From Schistocephalus solidus (taxonomy: Eukaryota > Platyhelminthes > Cestoda > Diphyllobothriidea > Diphyllobothriidae): a DNA stretch of 64,000 bases. The stretch is taken from assembly GCA_017591395.1 (NCBI GenBank), contig WEDG01001318.1:38123-102122 (forward strand), written 5' to 3'. How positions within the stretch are numbered: position 1 is the stretch's first letter; each line of letters starts with the position of its first letter. Below, piece after piece: positions 1-10,094 of this stretch. The notes beneath the pieces were generated by a model. It was not told the DNA's origin. It did not search any database and saw only the letters and a list, made by a program, of their open reading frames with translations. The translations under genes were made by a program, and so were the position numbers.

Positions 1-33
1 GAAGGCTCTGTCTACACCCGATTCAAATCCTCG

Positions 34-265
34 ACCAAGACATCTTAAAATCATCTTGGAAAACGAAGCACAGGCACAGCTCCTGCTTTAGAGAAAAGCA
101 ACTCTGGGGTCCGCATTCTGAAGTGTTTTTTCAACCGGAATATGGGCTGAAAGAGCAAATGAAAATGCGACAGCTAATAATAGAACTGGAAACACGAAAG
201 ACCAATGGCGAGACAAATCTCAAAATAAGGGATGGACAGATAGTTCAAGTGAAAAGAGTATTTCT
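34..265 (+). pseudogene. ORF1-like tail of the CR1-type LINE
   Basis: Two short frames joined by one frameshift near 90 read as an ORF1-type segment: PRHLKIILENEAQAQLLL at 34-87, then REKQLWG and further on the motif GETNLKIRDGQIV near 210-245. A charged helix followed by a 'GE-NL-IR-G-IV' motif is common just upstream of the endonuclease in CR1-like elements, where ORF1 proteins bind the element RNA. The assignment is from motif resemblance only. The frame ends where the endonuclease frame begins. Confidence 0.5.
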
Positions 266-930
266 TTGGCCGAAGGCAATCATCCTGACAACCCAACTGT
301 CCCGTTTCAGAAACCAAACACGTGCCCGCTTAAACTAATCGTCCTCAATGTCAGATCTCTGCTTAATAAGATGCCTTTGCTCCAGACTCTGGTTTTCATC
401 CACCGCCCGGACATTGTAATAGTTACAGAGACATGGGCAACACCCTGTGTATCCGACTCCGAACTCTCTATTCTATGCTACGCTTACATTCGGAATGATC
501 GACACGAGGGCCGTGGCGGAGGAAGCTGTATCTATGTTAGGCAACCACTCACATTTTTTCCATTGGACTATCGCCAATTTACCGCGGTAGAGGAGAGCTG
601 TTGGCTCCGAGTATTTCTAAATATAACTCTTTACTCGTTGGTAGTGTCTATCGCCCACCCAATGCCAGCGAGGATTACGATCTTTGTCTCTTGCTGGCAT
701 TTCACGCCGCAGCTGACTTAAATTTGAAGTACTGCTTGATTGCAGGTGACTTCAATATTCCTGAAGTTCACTGGTTTCCAACTTCCGGTCCTGCAAAGTT
801 CGAAGACCTACTTGAGGCCATAGATAAAGGCATGTGGGACCAGGTAGTTGATTTCCCACCCGAGGATCAAACATACTTGATTTTATTTTTTGTAGAGGTT
901 GTCAGCCATTGTCAGTGTCACCTTTAGATC
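266..930 (+). pseudogene. LINE endonuclease domain (EEP/APE type), frameshifted
   Basis: The endonuclease nicks target DNA to prime reverse transcription. The first frame (about 266-640) shows LNVRSLLNK, the metal-site ETW motif (TETWATP) and GRGGGSCIYVR. The second frame (about 601-880) carries YRPPNAS and GDFNIPEVHW. The closing catalytic SDH motif (GNSDHTIV) lies in a third frame at about 936-960, inside the following segment. Frameshifts near 625 and 890 separate these parts. The motif order is complete for the exonuclease-endonuclease-phosphatase fold, so the domain identity is firm although it cannot be translated intact. Confidence 0.8.
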
Positions 931-3136
931 CACTTGGGAATTCTGATCATACTATAGTTCTTTCTACACTAGAACTAGAGGCTTCTGAAACGTTTTCCAA
1001 AAAATATAGCTTTTTCCGTGATTTCAAAACAGCAAATATGAGGGAATTGCTAAAACACCTAAATTCCCACGACTGGACTATCTTCTTTGTATGTTCGGAT
1101 GTTAATGTTTGTACTGATAGTTTTTACAAAGTTTTCGGTCCACTCATTTCTCGTTTTGTTCCCCGTAAGAAAATAATTAATGTCAAGGATGAAGTCTACC
1201 TCCCTTTATCCTTCCGCCGTAGACTGCGTAGACTCTCCCGTCGTGTTCATCTACAAAACGATACCTCCATCCTGCCCTTGATCCAACAAATCTTTGAAGA
1301 GGCTAAGAGGCTGTCTGACGAAAAACGACAAGCCGATGAGGTTAACTTTGCCGAAAGCCCTTCGTTAAATGTTGCGAAGCTCTTTTCGCGCACAGTAAAA
1401 GCGCAGAGAAAAACGCAGCACCCTGTACTTCGAGATGCCTTAGGAAACCCTATACCTGACGCTAAGTTGACTGCTGATAGCTTCAATGCTTTCTTATCTA
1501 GAACGTTTAGTGAACATACTGTCACCCCCTTTCCTAACATCCGGGTTTGGACCGGTAACGTCCTAGAAACCATAACTGTTACCCTCTGGGACGTGACCGT
1601 AGCCATTCGGCGTTTTCGTCAATCTTACAGTCCAGGACCAGGTGGTGTCCCGGTCAGCGTTCTAAAGGCGGATGCAAACGATATATTTCCGTCCCTTCTG
1701 TATAAGATATTTAATCTGGCTCTTGAAAGTGGAACTTTTTCCTATTTTATGGAAGGAACCGCACATATTGCCTATTCCCAAACACGGCCGACCTACGTCA
1801 TTTGACGACTTTAGGCCAATAAATAAATTACCAGCAGTCTCGAAGATCTTTGAGACCTTGATCAGAGACAAGATGATGCGTCACCTAAGAGAGAATAACC
1901 TACTTAATGCGGCTCAGCATGGTTTTCTCGAAAAAAGGTCTTGTGAAACTTGCAAGCTCTCTTTCTTTGATCATGTGCTACAATCTAGAGACAGCGGTTT
2001 GCAAATAACACCGTTTACTTCGATTTTACTACGGCTTTTGATCGTGTTGACCATGATCTCCTACTGCTGAAACTTGCCTCCTTCGGCATAGGTAACAAGC
2101 TTCTGAACTTAATATTTTCCTATTTGAATGCTCGCGCACAACGGGTTAAAATTTCTGATGTTATCTCCAACCCCACGCATGTGAGGAGCGGAGTTATTCA
2201 GGGCAGCGTGCTCAGCCCGCTTCTATTTTGCCTCTTTGTCAACGATGTTCCTGATTGTTTTCAGTATGGTAGGCCCTTGATGTACGCTGACGATTTAAAA
2301 GTTGCCTATCTATATAAACCGATTGATCGCAACATCGTGCTTGAGCTCTTAAAAAAAAATCTTCAGGGCTTCGCTCAGTGGTGTCGCACATGGTGCCTTT
2401 AATTTCTTGGCAAAAATGCTCCGTTATGGTTATTGGCGGCAACCATCAGCCCCACCTAAGCATAGACGGTCACGATCTAAATGTGCCCGGAGTTATAAAG
2501 GATCTGGGCAAATCATATTCTATTAGTCTTAATATGTCAGAGCACTGCGCCCTGATTGTCTCGAAAGCACGCCAAACTACTGGGTTTATTCTCAGAAATT
2601 TTAAAACCGTCAACATTAGAATCAGGCCTAGTCTGGAATACTGCTCGTTTCTATTTAGCCTTCTGCACGCTAGTGAACGAAAGAAGATAGAATCAGTCCA
2701 ACACTTCTTTACAAAAAGATTTTTCTATTCAGAACACCAAAACCTGTCCTACCAACAATGCTGTGAGCTTACAAGCCTTGACCCGCTGTGGCTTCGCAGA
2801 TTACAGAAGGGACTATTTTTACTGTTTAATCTTCTAAACAGTCGTACATTTAACCCCCTTACATCTCTAAGGCACCTCGACCACTCTCGGTGCACCAGTC
2901 ATCGAGATGTATTTTTATTTCTTCCTTTGGCACGCACAGTTAGATACCGACAGTTTTTTTCGGTAAACGCTATAGCAATCTGGAATAAGTTACCTATAAG
3001 TATCAAAATTCAGCAAAGCTATGCCTTGTTTACGCGAACTGTCACTAGTTTTCTACATTCAGGACACATTCCAAAACTTTTGGTTGCTGACTCTGTGGAA
3101 GCTCTCTTTGGTTCTGATGGCGTTCACGGACTCTGA
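909..3136 (+). pseudogene. LINE reverse transcriptase and C-terminal domain, frameshifted
   Basis: The reverse transcriptase copies the element RNA into DNA at the nicked target. In order: the end of the endonuclease (GNSDHTIV), a linker to about 1,620, the fingers motif SPGPGGVPVSVLK (about 1,630-1,670), FRPINKLPAVSKIFE (1,810-1,855), a palm motif around 2,020-2,050, GVIQGSVLSPLLF (about 2,190-2,230), and the catalytic YADD box at 2,283-2,294. The C-terminal part carries RPSLEYCSFLFS and LRRLQKGL, typical of Jockey/CR1 elements, and ends at a stop near 3,136. Frame changes occur near 1,790, 2,010-2,050 and 2,390. Minus-strand frames here are shadows. Confidence 0.82.
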
Positions 3137-3480
3137 ATCCTGTGCCGAACTTCATGCTGAGGGCAATATTGCTGGCTCTGCAGACCTCAATCTGTTTATT
3201 TCTCAGTCGACAGCGAACAGCCGCTTGCCGACATAACTGCTGGTGCAGAATACCAGATCCGTAACATTGAATGGAGAAGTTCTTCACCGGGTACCTGCGT
3301 TAACGCGTCCCTGTCCAGAAGTTTAATTACTCAATAAGCTGCAGTTTTTTCTCCTGAAAACACCTGAAACAACGATCAGGAGTTGTTTTCACTGTCAGCT
3401 TGACCCTCTACTGTATATATTTTTTTAACCTTGTCTGTAAGCTGGCAATAAATATATAAAATAAAATACTGTATCGAATA

Positions 3481-4067
3481 TGGATAAAATTATTGTCATT
3501 GGCGACTTTAACGCCCACGTCGGGACAGATCACGCTGATTTGCAGGGAGTGCTGGGTCCCCACAGTCTCGGTAGCTGTAAAGATAACGGCCTCCTACTTC
3601 TGTGAACCTATATGTAACACTGTATACTGCTGAAAAACACCTTCCGCTTTCCCATGCGAGAGAAGGCTACGTAGATGAACCCTCGATCGTGGCGCTGGCA
3701 CCTGTTGGACTATATTCTCATCCGGAGGCGAGATAAACAGGACATGCTGGTGACAAAGGCGATCCCAGGTGCAAACGGATGGACGGATTACCGCCTCGTC
3801 ATCTCCAAGACGAGTCTTCGTCTTCATCAACGTATAAGATCCCGAGTTAAGCGACCGCCAGGTAAGTTGAATACTGTTTTGTTGAATGTGCTTACTCCTC
3901 ATCTCCATTTCCAAAACGAGTTCGCCAACCAACTAGCCAACCTCCCACTCGCCAACGCGGGCGCCTTCGGGGAGAACCACTGGCGCCAACTGAGGGACAC
4001 GGTTAAATCCACCGCCGTGCACGTCATCGACACCAGGACTGGTTCTATGAAAATGACTAAGTCATAA
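3481..4067 (+). pseudogene. LINE endonuclease C-terminal part, frameshifted
   Basis: From 3,481 the frame reads [16 protein letters not shown], then breaks near 3,600 and resumes about 3,655 as NPRSWRWHLLDYILIRRRDK, followed by GANGWTDYRLVISK. The GDFN and TDYRLVIS segments correspond to the catalytic GDFN and SDH positions of the EEP fold. A linker region follows to the stop at about 4,067. The N-terminal third of the domain is absent because of 5' truncation. Confidence 0.75.
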
Positions 4068-4179
4068 ACACTCTAGTCGCGAGAAGAACCAGTTGCACAA
4101 AACCTACGTCGACCGCCCTACCGCTGCAAACAAAAAAGCTTTCTAGCAAAATCACCGCCTTTTACAACAACGGCTGTGG

Positions 4180-5412
4180 GAGGTGCAGAACGCCCGGATG
4201 GCAATCAAGGCCGAGGAGCTTCAAGGGTACGCAGACCGCAAGCAATGGAAGAACTTCTTCACCGTCATCAAGACTGTCTACGGTCCGTCCGTCAAAGTAA
4301 CCTCCCTTTTTCTCAGTGCTGAAGGAACTACCCTGCTCTCTGCGAAGACGCAAATCCTGAAGCGCTAGGTGGAGCACATACAAAGTGTTCTAACCTGGCT
4401 CTCAACTTTCTTCGTCACCGCCATCGACCGAATACCTGAAGTGAAAACAACACCGACCTTGAACTCCTACCCTCTTTCCAGGAAAATATCAGGGCCGTGC
4501 AAACACTCCACCGGGTTAGCACCTGGATTAGACGCAATCCCTGCAGAGATTGGCAAAAATGGTGACCCCCAACTGACGAATCAGCTCACATCGCTCTTCA
4601 AGACGATGTGGCGCCAAGGACTGGTTTCTCAGAATTTCAAGGACGCCCCGATCGTCCACCTCTACAAGACGTAAGGGAAACCGCCAACTCTGCAAAAACC
4701 ACCGGTATATCTGGCTGCTCAACATCGCCGGGAAAATATTTGCCCGCATTTGCGTCAAGTGCCTCAACGGCAACCTGTAACAAGGACTCCGCCCGGAAAG
4801 CCAATGCGGTTTCCACCGCATTCCTGGCTTCACTGGCATCATCTTCGCAGCGCGCCAGCTTCAGGAGAATTGTCTGGAAATGTATATTCACCTCTTTTCT
4901 ACCTTCGTGGATCTGACAAAAGCCTTTGACACGGTGAATCATGAAAGACTGTGGAAGATCACGCAGAAATCCGGCTGTTTTGAGCAATTTACTCACATGG
5001 TGCGTCAACTCCACGATGACATGATGGTGCGCGTCATGGACAATGGAGCCGTCTTCGAGGTCTTCGCATTAATCAACAGAGTGAAGCAGGGCTACGTCCT
5101 CGGGCCTACCCTTCTCAGTTTTGTGTTATATGCCATGCTAATGGATTCCTACCATGACGAAATCCCCGGGATCCGCATCGCCTACCAGATGGATGGTCAA
5201 CTCCTCAATCAACGGTGTATGCACTCCCACTCACGTGTATCCACAGCTAATATCCACGAACTTCTCTTCGCTGACGACTTCGATCTCAATACAGCGACAG
5301 AAAGTGACATGCAAAGGAACATGGTCTTCTTCGCTGCCTCTTGTGACAACTTTGGAGTGCGCGTCAAAACGGAGAAAGTGGTGGTCATACATCAACTGCC
5401 ACCCAAAATCAC
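4180..5412 (+). pseudogene. LINE reverse transcriptase, frameshifted and cut at the 3' end
   Basis: Segments of the reverse transcriptase appear in order: VQNARMAIKAEELQGYADRK (about 4,180-4,240), the fingers around LAPGLDAIPAEI (about 4,515-4,550), MWRQGLVSQNFKDAPIVHLY (4,606-4,670), the palm FVDLTKAFDTVNHERLW (about 4,900-4,955), VKQGYVLGPTLLS (5,081-5,120) and LLFADDFDL (about 5,260-5,290). Frameshifts lie near 4,370, 4,670 and 4,870. The copy ends shortly after the FADD catalytic box, so the thumb and the C-terminal zinc fingers are missing. Confidence 0.8.
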
Positions 5413-5420
5413 TTACGGCA

Positions 5421-5518
5421 GTTCGACCGTCGTGGTTCGACGATGTCCACCGTATGCTCCACAGAAGGGTGGTGCAGGGACGGTGACTTGCGCGTGGATA
5501 AGTTTTAAGTGATAGTAG
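5421..5518 (+). repeat. Short dispersed repeat, copy 1
   Basis: About 100 bp beginning GTTCGACCGTCG and ending GTGATAGTAG. Its core has complementary blocks (GTCCACC with GGTGG, GTCC with GGGAC) that could fold into a hairpin. The same unit recurs at 13,348-13,446, 15,929-16,022 and about 30,445-30,545, with mirror copies in the right arm. It separates the truncated LINE from the 3' end of the next, minus-strand LINE. It could be a SINE, a MITE or a shared LINE 3' tail; I cannot decide. Confidence 0.65.
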
Positions 5519-5522
5519 CCTT

Positions 5523-8500
5523 GCGCTGCAGCGGTGTCATGACAGAGTCAAGAAGATCGGAGGCAGGAGAAGACGCAGGTGGCTGGCGTGGCCGGAGTCA
5601 CCCCTGAGCGTACCACCACACCTGGCTCGGATCCCATGAAGTGGGAGCCATTGCAGTCTGACTCTCAGTCCGCCAGTCACCCACCACACAAAACAAACAC
5701 TGGGCTATCCACCTGGTCCGAGTTATCCTGTCAGTTGGCAACCTTCGAAATGACAGATTTTTGCACATATTGACAGTTTCAAGCGCGTCAGGTTGTTTAT
5801 AGGGAGGAAAATGTGCTGAGTCGTCGACCTCACTCTCTCCCCAACCCACAATCCAACCACCATCAGAGCCGGTCAGTTGTCTGATGCGGAAGTGGATGCA
5901 GCTGCTGGTGACCTCGTCTACGTGTACCACGTACACGACCTGGCCCCCAAAACACAAGCACTAGGGTTTCACACAAAATGGGGTTGAACGGTTCACATCT
6001 CACATGCGTGTGATCACACATGGAACAGAGGAGTCACATGGAGGAAGAGCCGAGGATTATAATTGCCTCTTAATCAGCTGTGCAGACTGAGAGCACGTTT
6101 TTTGTGGTGTAACGTGTGATCATTTGAGGTATAGGGGCTGATGGGGAGCGATGTAGTGTTGTGGTATAGCTGTCGGTGTTCTACCGGAGGTTTTCATGGA
6201 GACGCATGTTACCTAATAGGCCCATGCGTTGCGGGAATGTGCGTGGGCAGTGCGTGTAGTTGAGTCGGGTGGGGCGGGTTGATGTTGGTGCTCCTGACAC
6301 TGTTTCGCCGGTCTCTGTTCGATGGATTCACAAGTGACCGATCAGGCCGATATGTGATCTGAATGTGCGGTGACAATGAGGACGAGATAGATCGGGAGAT
6401 GCTGAGTCTGGTGGGATCTGCTGCGAGTTCTGTTAGTCGAGCTTCTGGGAGGAATATGGGAAGTGTTTATGGGTGCGCAAGATGTGCTAGCATCGCGGTG
6501 GATTCCGTTTTGGTGGATGCGCATGTGACAGATCAGGCACATGCGATGAGTGAATGCACGTGGGCAGTGAGGGCATTGGAGGCGGCGGGCTCTGCTGTGT
6601 GTTTGGTGCTGTAGGCAATAGTTTGCCAGTCTATGTGACCGACCAGGCCAGTGTGTAAGGTAAATGTGTGATCGAAATGATAACAGGTTATTAACGAGTC
6701 CCCAGCGCTGGTACTGGAGGCGGTGGTAGTGGTATTGGAGGTAGCAGGTGGCAGGTAGTCGGAGGTGGCTAGTCAGGTGGTGGGAATGGGTCAAGTGGTG
6801 CTCGTCACCGTGATCAGCACAGGGGGTGGAGGAGGGAGGATGGTGTTGGTGATCGTGGGTGGCGGGGCACCGAGGAAGTTGTTAACAGTGCTTGGGGTGG
6901 TCATCGTCGTCATGGGGTCTGAGGCAGCGGTGGCAGAGGTTGATGTTATGGGATGAGTTCGATGATAGCTGACCAGGCCGATTCGCGCGCGGAATGTGCG
7001 TTGACAGCTTGGGCACGTTGGCAGGGCTTGGGCATTGACGGTGTTGATCCACGGTGCTTGTGACTTGCGATCCACCCGTTTGGCCTGAGCAGCGGCGATC
7101 CAGTTCACCTCATCGATTGCTGAACTAGTCTTCACGGATCTTCTCCATGTCGTTCTATTATGGGTGAGGTCCTCCCAGGTCACCGGGTTGATTTGCAGTT
7201 GCTTCAGAGATTTCTTCAAAGGGTTTTTGTAGCGTCGATTTGACCTCCCTGTCGGCGCGAAACCGTAGCGAAATCTCCGTAGAAAAGTCGTATTGGTAGT
7301 CTCTCGTCGTCCATTCTCAACAGTTGACCGCTCCCTCGCAGTTGCACTGGACTCAGCATGGCGTGGATGCTGAGGAGTCCAGTCCACTCCAGGACTTCCG
7401 TATCCGGGATCCTGTCTTGCCATCTCAGCTTCAGTATTCTGCATAGGTAGCTGATATAGAAGTGATTCAGCTTCCTGGCTTGACCTGAGTAGACGTTCCA
7501 GGTCTTCGCTCCATAAATGAGTGTCGTCAAGACGACGGCCTTTAACATCTCCACTTTGGTTTTCAATTTAATACAGTGGCGATTCCACACGGATGCCTGC
7601 GGTCGGCCGAAGGCCTGACTGGCTTTGAAGATCCGTTGAGCAACCTCAGCGTCGATTCTCGTGCTGCGTGACAGCGTGCTTCCCAGATAAGCAAAGGTTT
7701 CCACATTTTTGAGTTGAGCGCCGTTGACATTGATTCCGGGAGCATTGTATTTCGTGCTGGGCGGTGGTTTGTCATTGACCACCGTTTTGGCTGTACTGAT
7801 TGATAATCCAAAATTGGCGCAGCCTGCGGCGAAGAGGTTTATGCTCCTTTGCATGTCCACCTTCGTCACGTTGTTAAGGTCGAAGTCGTCCGCAAAGAGC
7901 AAGTCATGGACTGAAGTCGTAGACACAGGCGCTGGGGCCTGTATACGCCACATCTCCTGGAAGAGTGTTGTGAGTTATGCTACCAGCCGGGGCTCACCGT
8001 GTGGGATTGCATCCGATCCCGGTGCTTTCCCACTGGAAATCCGATGCACGGCCCGACGGATTTGTGGTAGGGAAGGCGGCAGGTCCAGGTCCTTGTTCGT
8101 GTCCACTTGAGGCAACCGGTCGATGGCAGCATACGAGATGGCTGATGAGCAATTTAGGACATTTCTGAATTATTTGGCCCAGCCCTTCAGAATTTGGGAT
8201 TTCTCTGTCAGCAGTGTTGTGCCGTCAGAGCTGAGCAGCGGTGCAGTCCCCTTGATACAGGGACCTTAGATGGCCTTGATGGCTTTGAAAAAGGTTTTCA
8301 TTTCATCGCGGTAAGCATACCCTTGGATTTCCTCAGCCTTTCCGATCATCCAGGCGTCCTACATCTCCCGCATCCGTTGCTGTAGAAGGCGGTGGCATCT
8401 CAAGTAGGCTGCTTTGGTGTCATCAGTTTGAAGGTCCATGTAGGCTTTGTGTAGTCCATTCTACTCCACGAGTAAAATGCTGATGTCGGCTTCACTGTCG

Positions 8501-9530
8501 TTAAACTAGTCCTGGTGTGGACGACGTACGCGTCCGAGGACTTCGAGGATGGTGGACTGGATGACGTTTCGCAGTTGACACCATCGTGTCTCCACGGTCG
8601 CGTTATCATCTGGAGCAAGCAGGTCCTCCAGGTTTTGGGTTATCTGGTTGCTCAAACAAAAACAGTGAGCAGGCAAATTCAACAAAAGACTATTTAACTT
8701 ACCTGGTTGTCGCTTACCTTGGGGTCTTCGTCGATGTTGAAGTCGGAGCCTCATCTTGGAGATGACGAGGCGGTGATCCGTCCAACCATCGGCATTGCGG
8801 ATTGCCTTGGTTACCAGTACGTTCTGTCGATCTCGCCTCCGGACGCGAACATAGTCCAGTAGCTGCCAGTGCCGCGACCGAGGGTGCATCCACGTGGCCT
8901 TCTCCCTTGTTGGAAGGCGGAAAAAGGGGTTGATCAGCAGGAGATGGTGTTCCGCACATGTTCGCAGAATAAGGCGGTCGGTATCGTTACAGCTACCTAG
9001 ACTGTGAGGACCCAGCTCTCCCTGCCAGGCAGCATGGTCTGTCCCGACGCGGGCGTTGAAGTCGACAAGGACAATTAACTTGTCCGCCTTTGGCACAGTT
9101 GTCAGGAGTGCATGCATGTCCTCGTAGAACTTGTCCTTCGCCGCATCAGAGCTCGTCACTGGGGGAGCGTAAACTCTAATGATTTTGGCGAACTTGTCAC
9201 CTCGAAAAGGCAAGCGGAGGCTCATCATACGATTGTTGATACCCTGTGGAAGACAGGGAAGACGTATTACGATGTATTTCCGGATGGCAAAGGCAACACC
9301 TGCGTCGCGTCGCTCTGCATTTTGCCGGTTGCTCCAGAAGAAGGTGTAGCCGGAACCCACCTCCCCAAGCTGACCCTGCTCAGACAATGGGGTCTCGCTC
9401 AGAGGCGCAATGTCAACCTTGTAGCGCGCCAGTTCCAGAGTGACTAGTGACTTCCCCGTTCCGGCCGGTTGCTCCTCGGATTGCCTAAAATGTAACCAAC
9501 ATTCCAGGCTGCTAGTGTGAGTGGACTCAT
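5523..9530 (-). mobile_element. Zinc-finger LINE, near full length but internally deleted
   Basis: Read on the minus strand this element has a start region at 9,530, endonuclease, deleted reverse transcriptase, zinc-finger tail, a stop at 6,181-6,183 and a 3' untranslated region down to about 5,523. Its 3' region shares a block (reads CATCAGACAACTGACCGGC on the minus strand near 5,865-5,885) with the 3' region of the LINE at 12,190-12,440, confirming one family. The internal deletion and frameshifts make it non-autonomous. Confidence 0.82.
6181..9530 (-). pseudogene. Endonuclease-reverse transcriptase-zinc finger protein of the LINE, broken
   Basis: The likely start is the ATG at 9,528-9,530, which opens [11 protein letters not shown], the usual N terminus of the endonuclease. 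A frameshift near 9,400 leads into the open stretch 9,387-8,506 with AYAPP-like ([12 protein letters not shown]), [15 protein letters not shown] and [17 protein letters not shown] motifs. Reverse-transcriptase fingers follow in broken frames down to about 7,960. There the sequence jumps from the MWR motif straight to [15 protein letters not shown] (ORF 7,953-7,216): the central palm motifs are deleted. The thumb and C-terminal domain ([36 protein letters not shown]) follow, then C2H2-type fingers CPSCQRTFRARIGL (about 7,020), CPHCPRAFTHRM (about 6,560) and a last degenerate finger before the stop at 6,181. Confidence 0.82.
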
Positions 9531-10094
9531 TCGAGCACCCCGGAGGGTATGGCGCGGGGGATGGGAACGTGGGTATAAATGCTTATTTGCGTTTTACGAC
9601 CACATATATTGCGATCTGCGAGCCGCAGCCAGCTGCGGAAGACGTAAGACCAAGCATTTGTTTAGGGCACCTTTTCTAGCCCCTTCCTCCCCGAGAAGGC
9701 AAGCAGTGCTGTCCCAGAATAGGACTGCTTGGACATCTCAGACGGCTGTCGAACTCAACTATGGGTCGCGGTTTGGTTTTTTTTAGTTGGATAGCAACCC
9801 GATTTAGCCTAGGCCGCCTACGGAGTTGCTCTCACCCCCATCGTAGGACCTTTTAAGAGGGGGGCAGGTGGGAAGTTCGGGTGTGGAGTTGCACATAGCA
9901 CCGCAGACCCTTACCTGGTTTAGCCTGCCGGTCGACAGGGTTGCCCGGGGTGTGGCCACTGGGAAGAGCCCAGCTACAAGGAGCCAGAAGTGAGAGTTGG
10001 GTACCAGTTAGAGGTGGTCATAGGAGCATTTACCACCTGTACGAAACAAATGTGTGGTGTTACCCCTAACTAGTATCCCCTACACCCGTCTCAA
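9531..10094 (-). other. Upstream (5') flank of the minus-strand LINE, no gene
   Basis: About 560 bp, locally GC-rich, lie between the start of the minus-strand LINE and the truncated plus-strand LINE. The stretch contains runs such as GAGGGGGGCAGG near 9,860 and no convincing coding frame. It is probably the 5' untranslated region of the minus-strand LINE, because it joins its start directly, but no second complete copy is available here for comparison. Confidence 0.4.

Larger units (their letters stand above)
1..3475 (+). mobile_element. CR1/Jockey-type LINE retrotransposon, degenerate, 5' end outside the window
   Basis: This is a non-LTR retrotransposon read left to right as ORF1-like tail, apurinic-type endonuclease, reverse transcriptase, a C-terminal domain and an AT-rich 3' end. 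At least five frameshifts break the coding frame, so the copy is dead. The 3' end is an adenine- and thymine-rich tail around 3,447-3,475, and the next LINE begins directly after it. The endonuclease motifs and the order of domains are those of the CR1/Jockey group; the exact clade is not assigned. Because the window starts inside the element, its full 5' length cannot be judged. Confidence 0.85.
3478..5412 (+). mobile_element. Second LINE (zinc-finger LINE family), 5' and 3' truncated
   Basis: This is a partial non-LTR retrotransposon that begins inside its endonuclease, immediately after the tail of the preceding LINE. Its proteins resemble those of the LINE at 6,181-9,530 closely (for example GDFNA-VGTDHA, HPRSRHW-LLDY, VTKAIP-A-GWTD), so both belong to one family. 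It stops near 5,412, just after the LLFADD box, where a short dispersed repeat takes over; the zinc-finger tail of the family is therefore missing. Several frameshifts are present. Confidence 0.82.
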
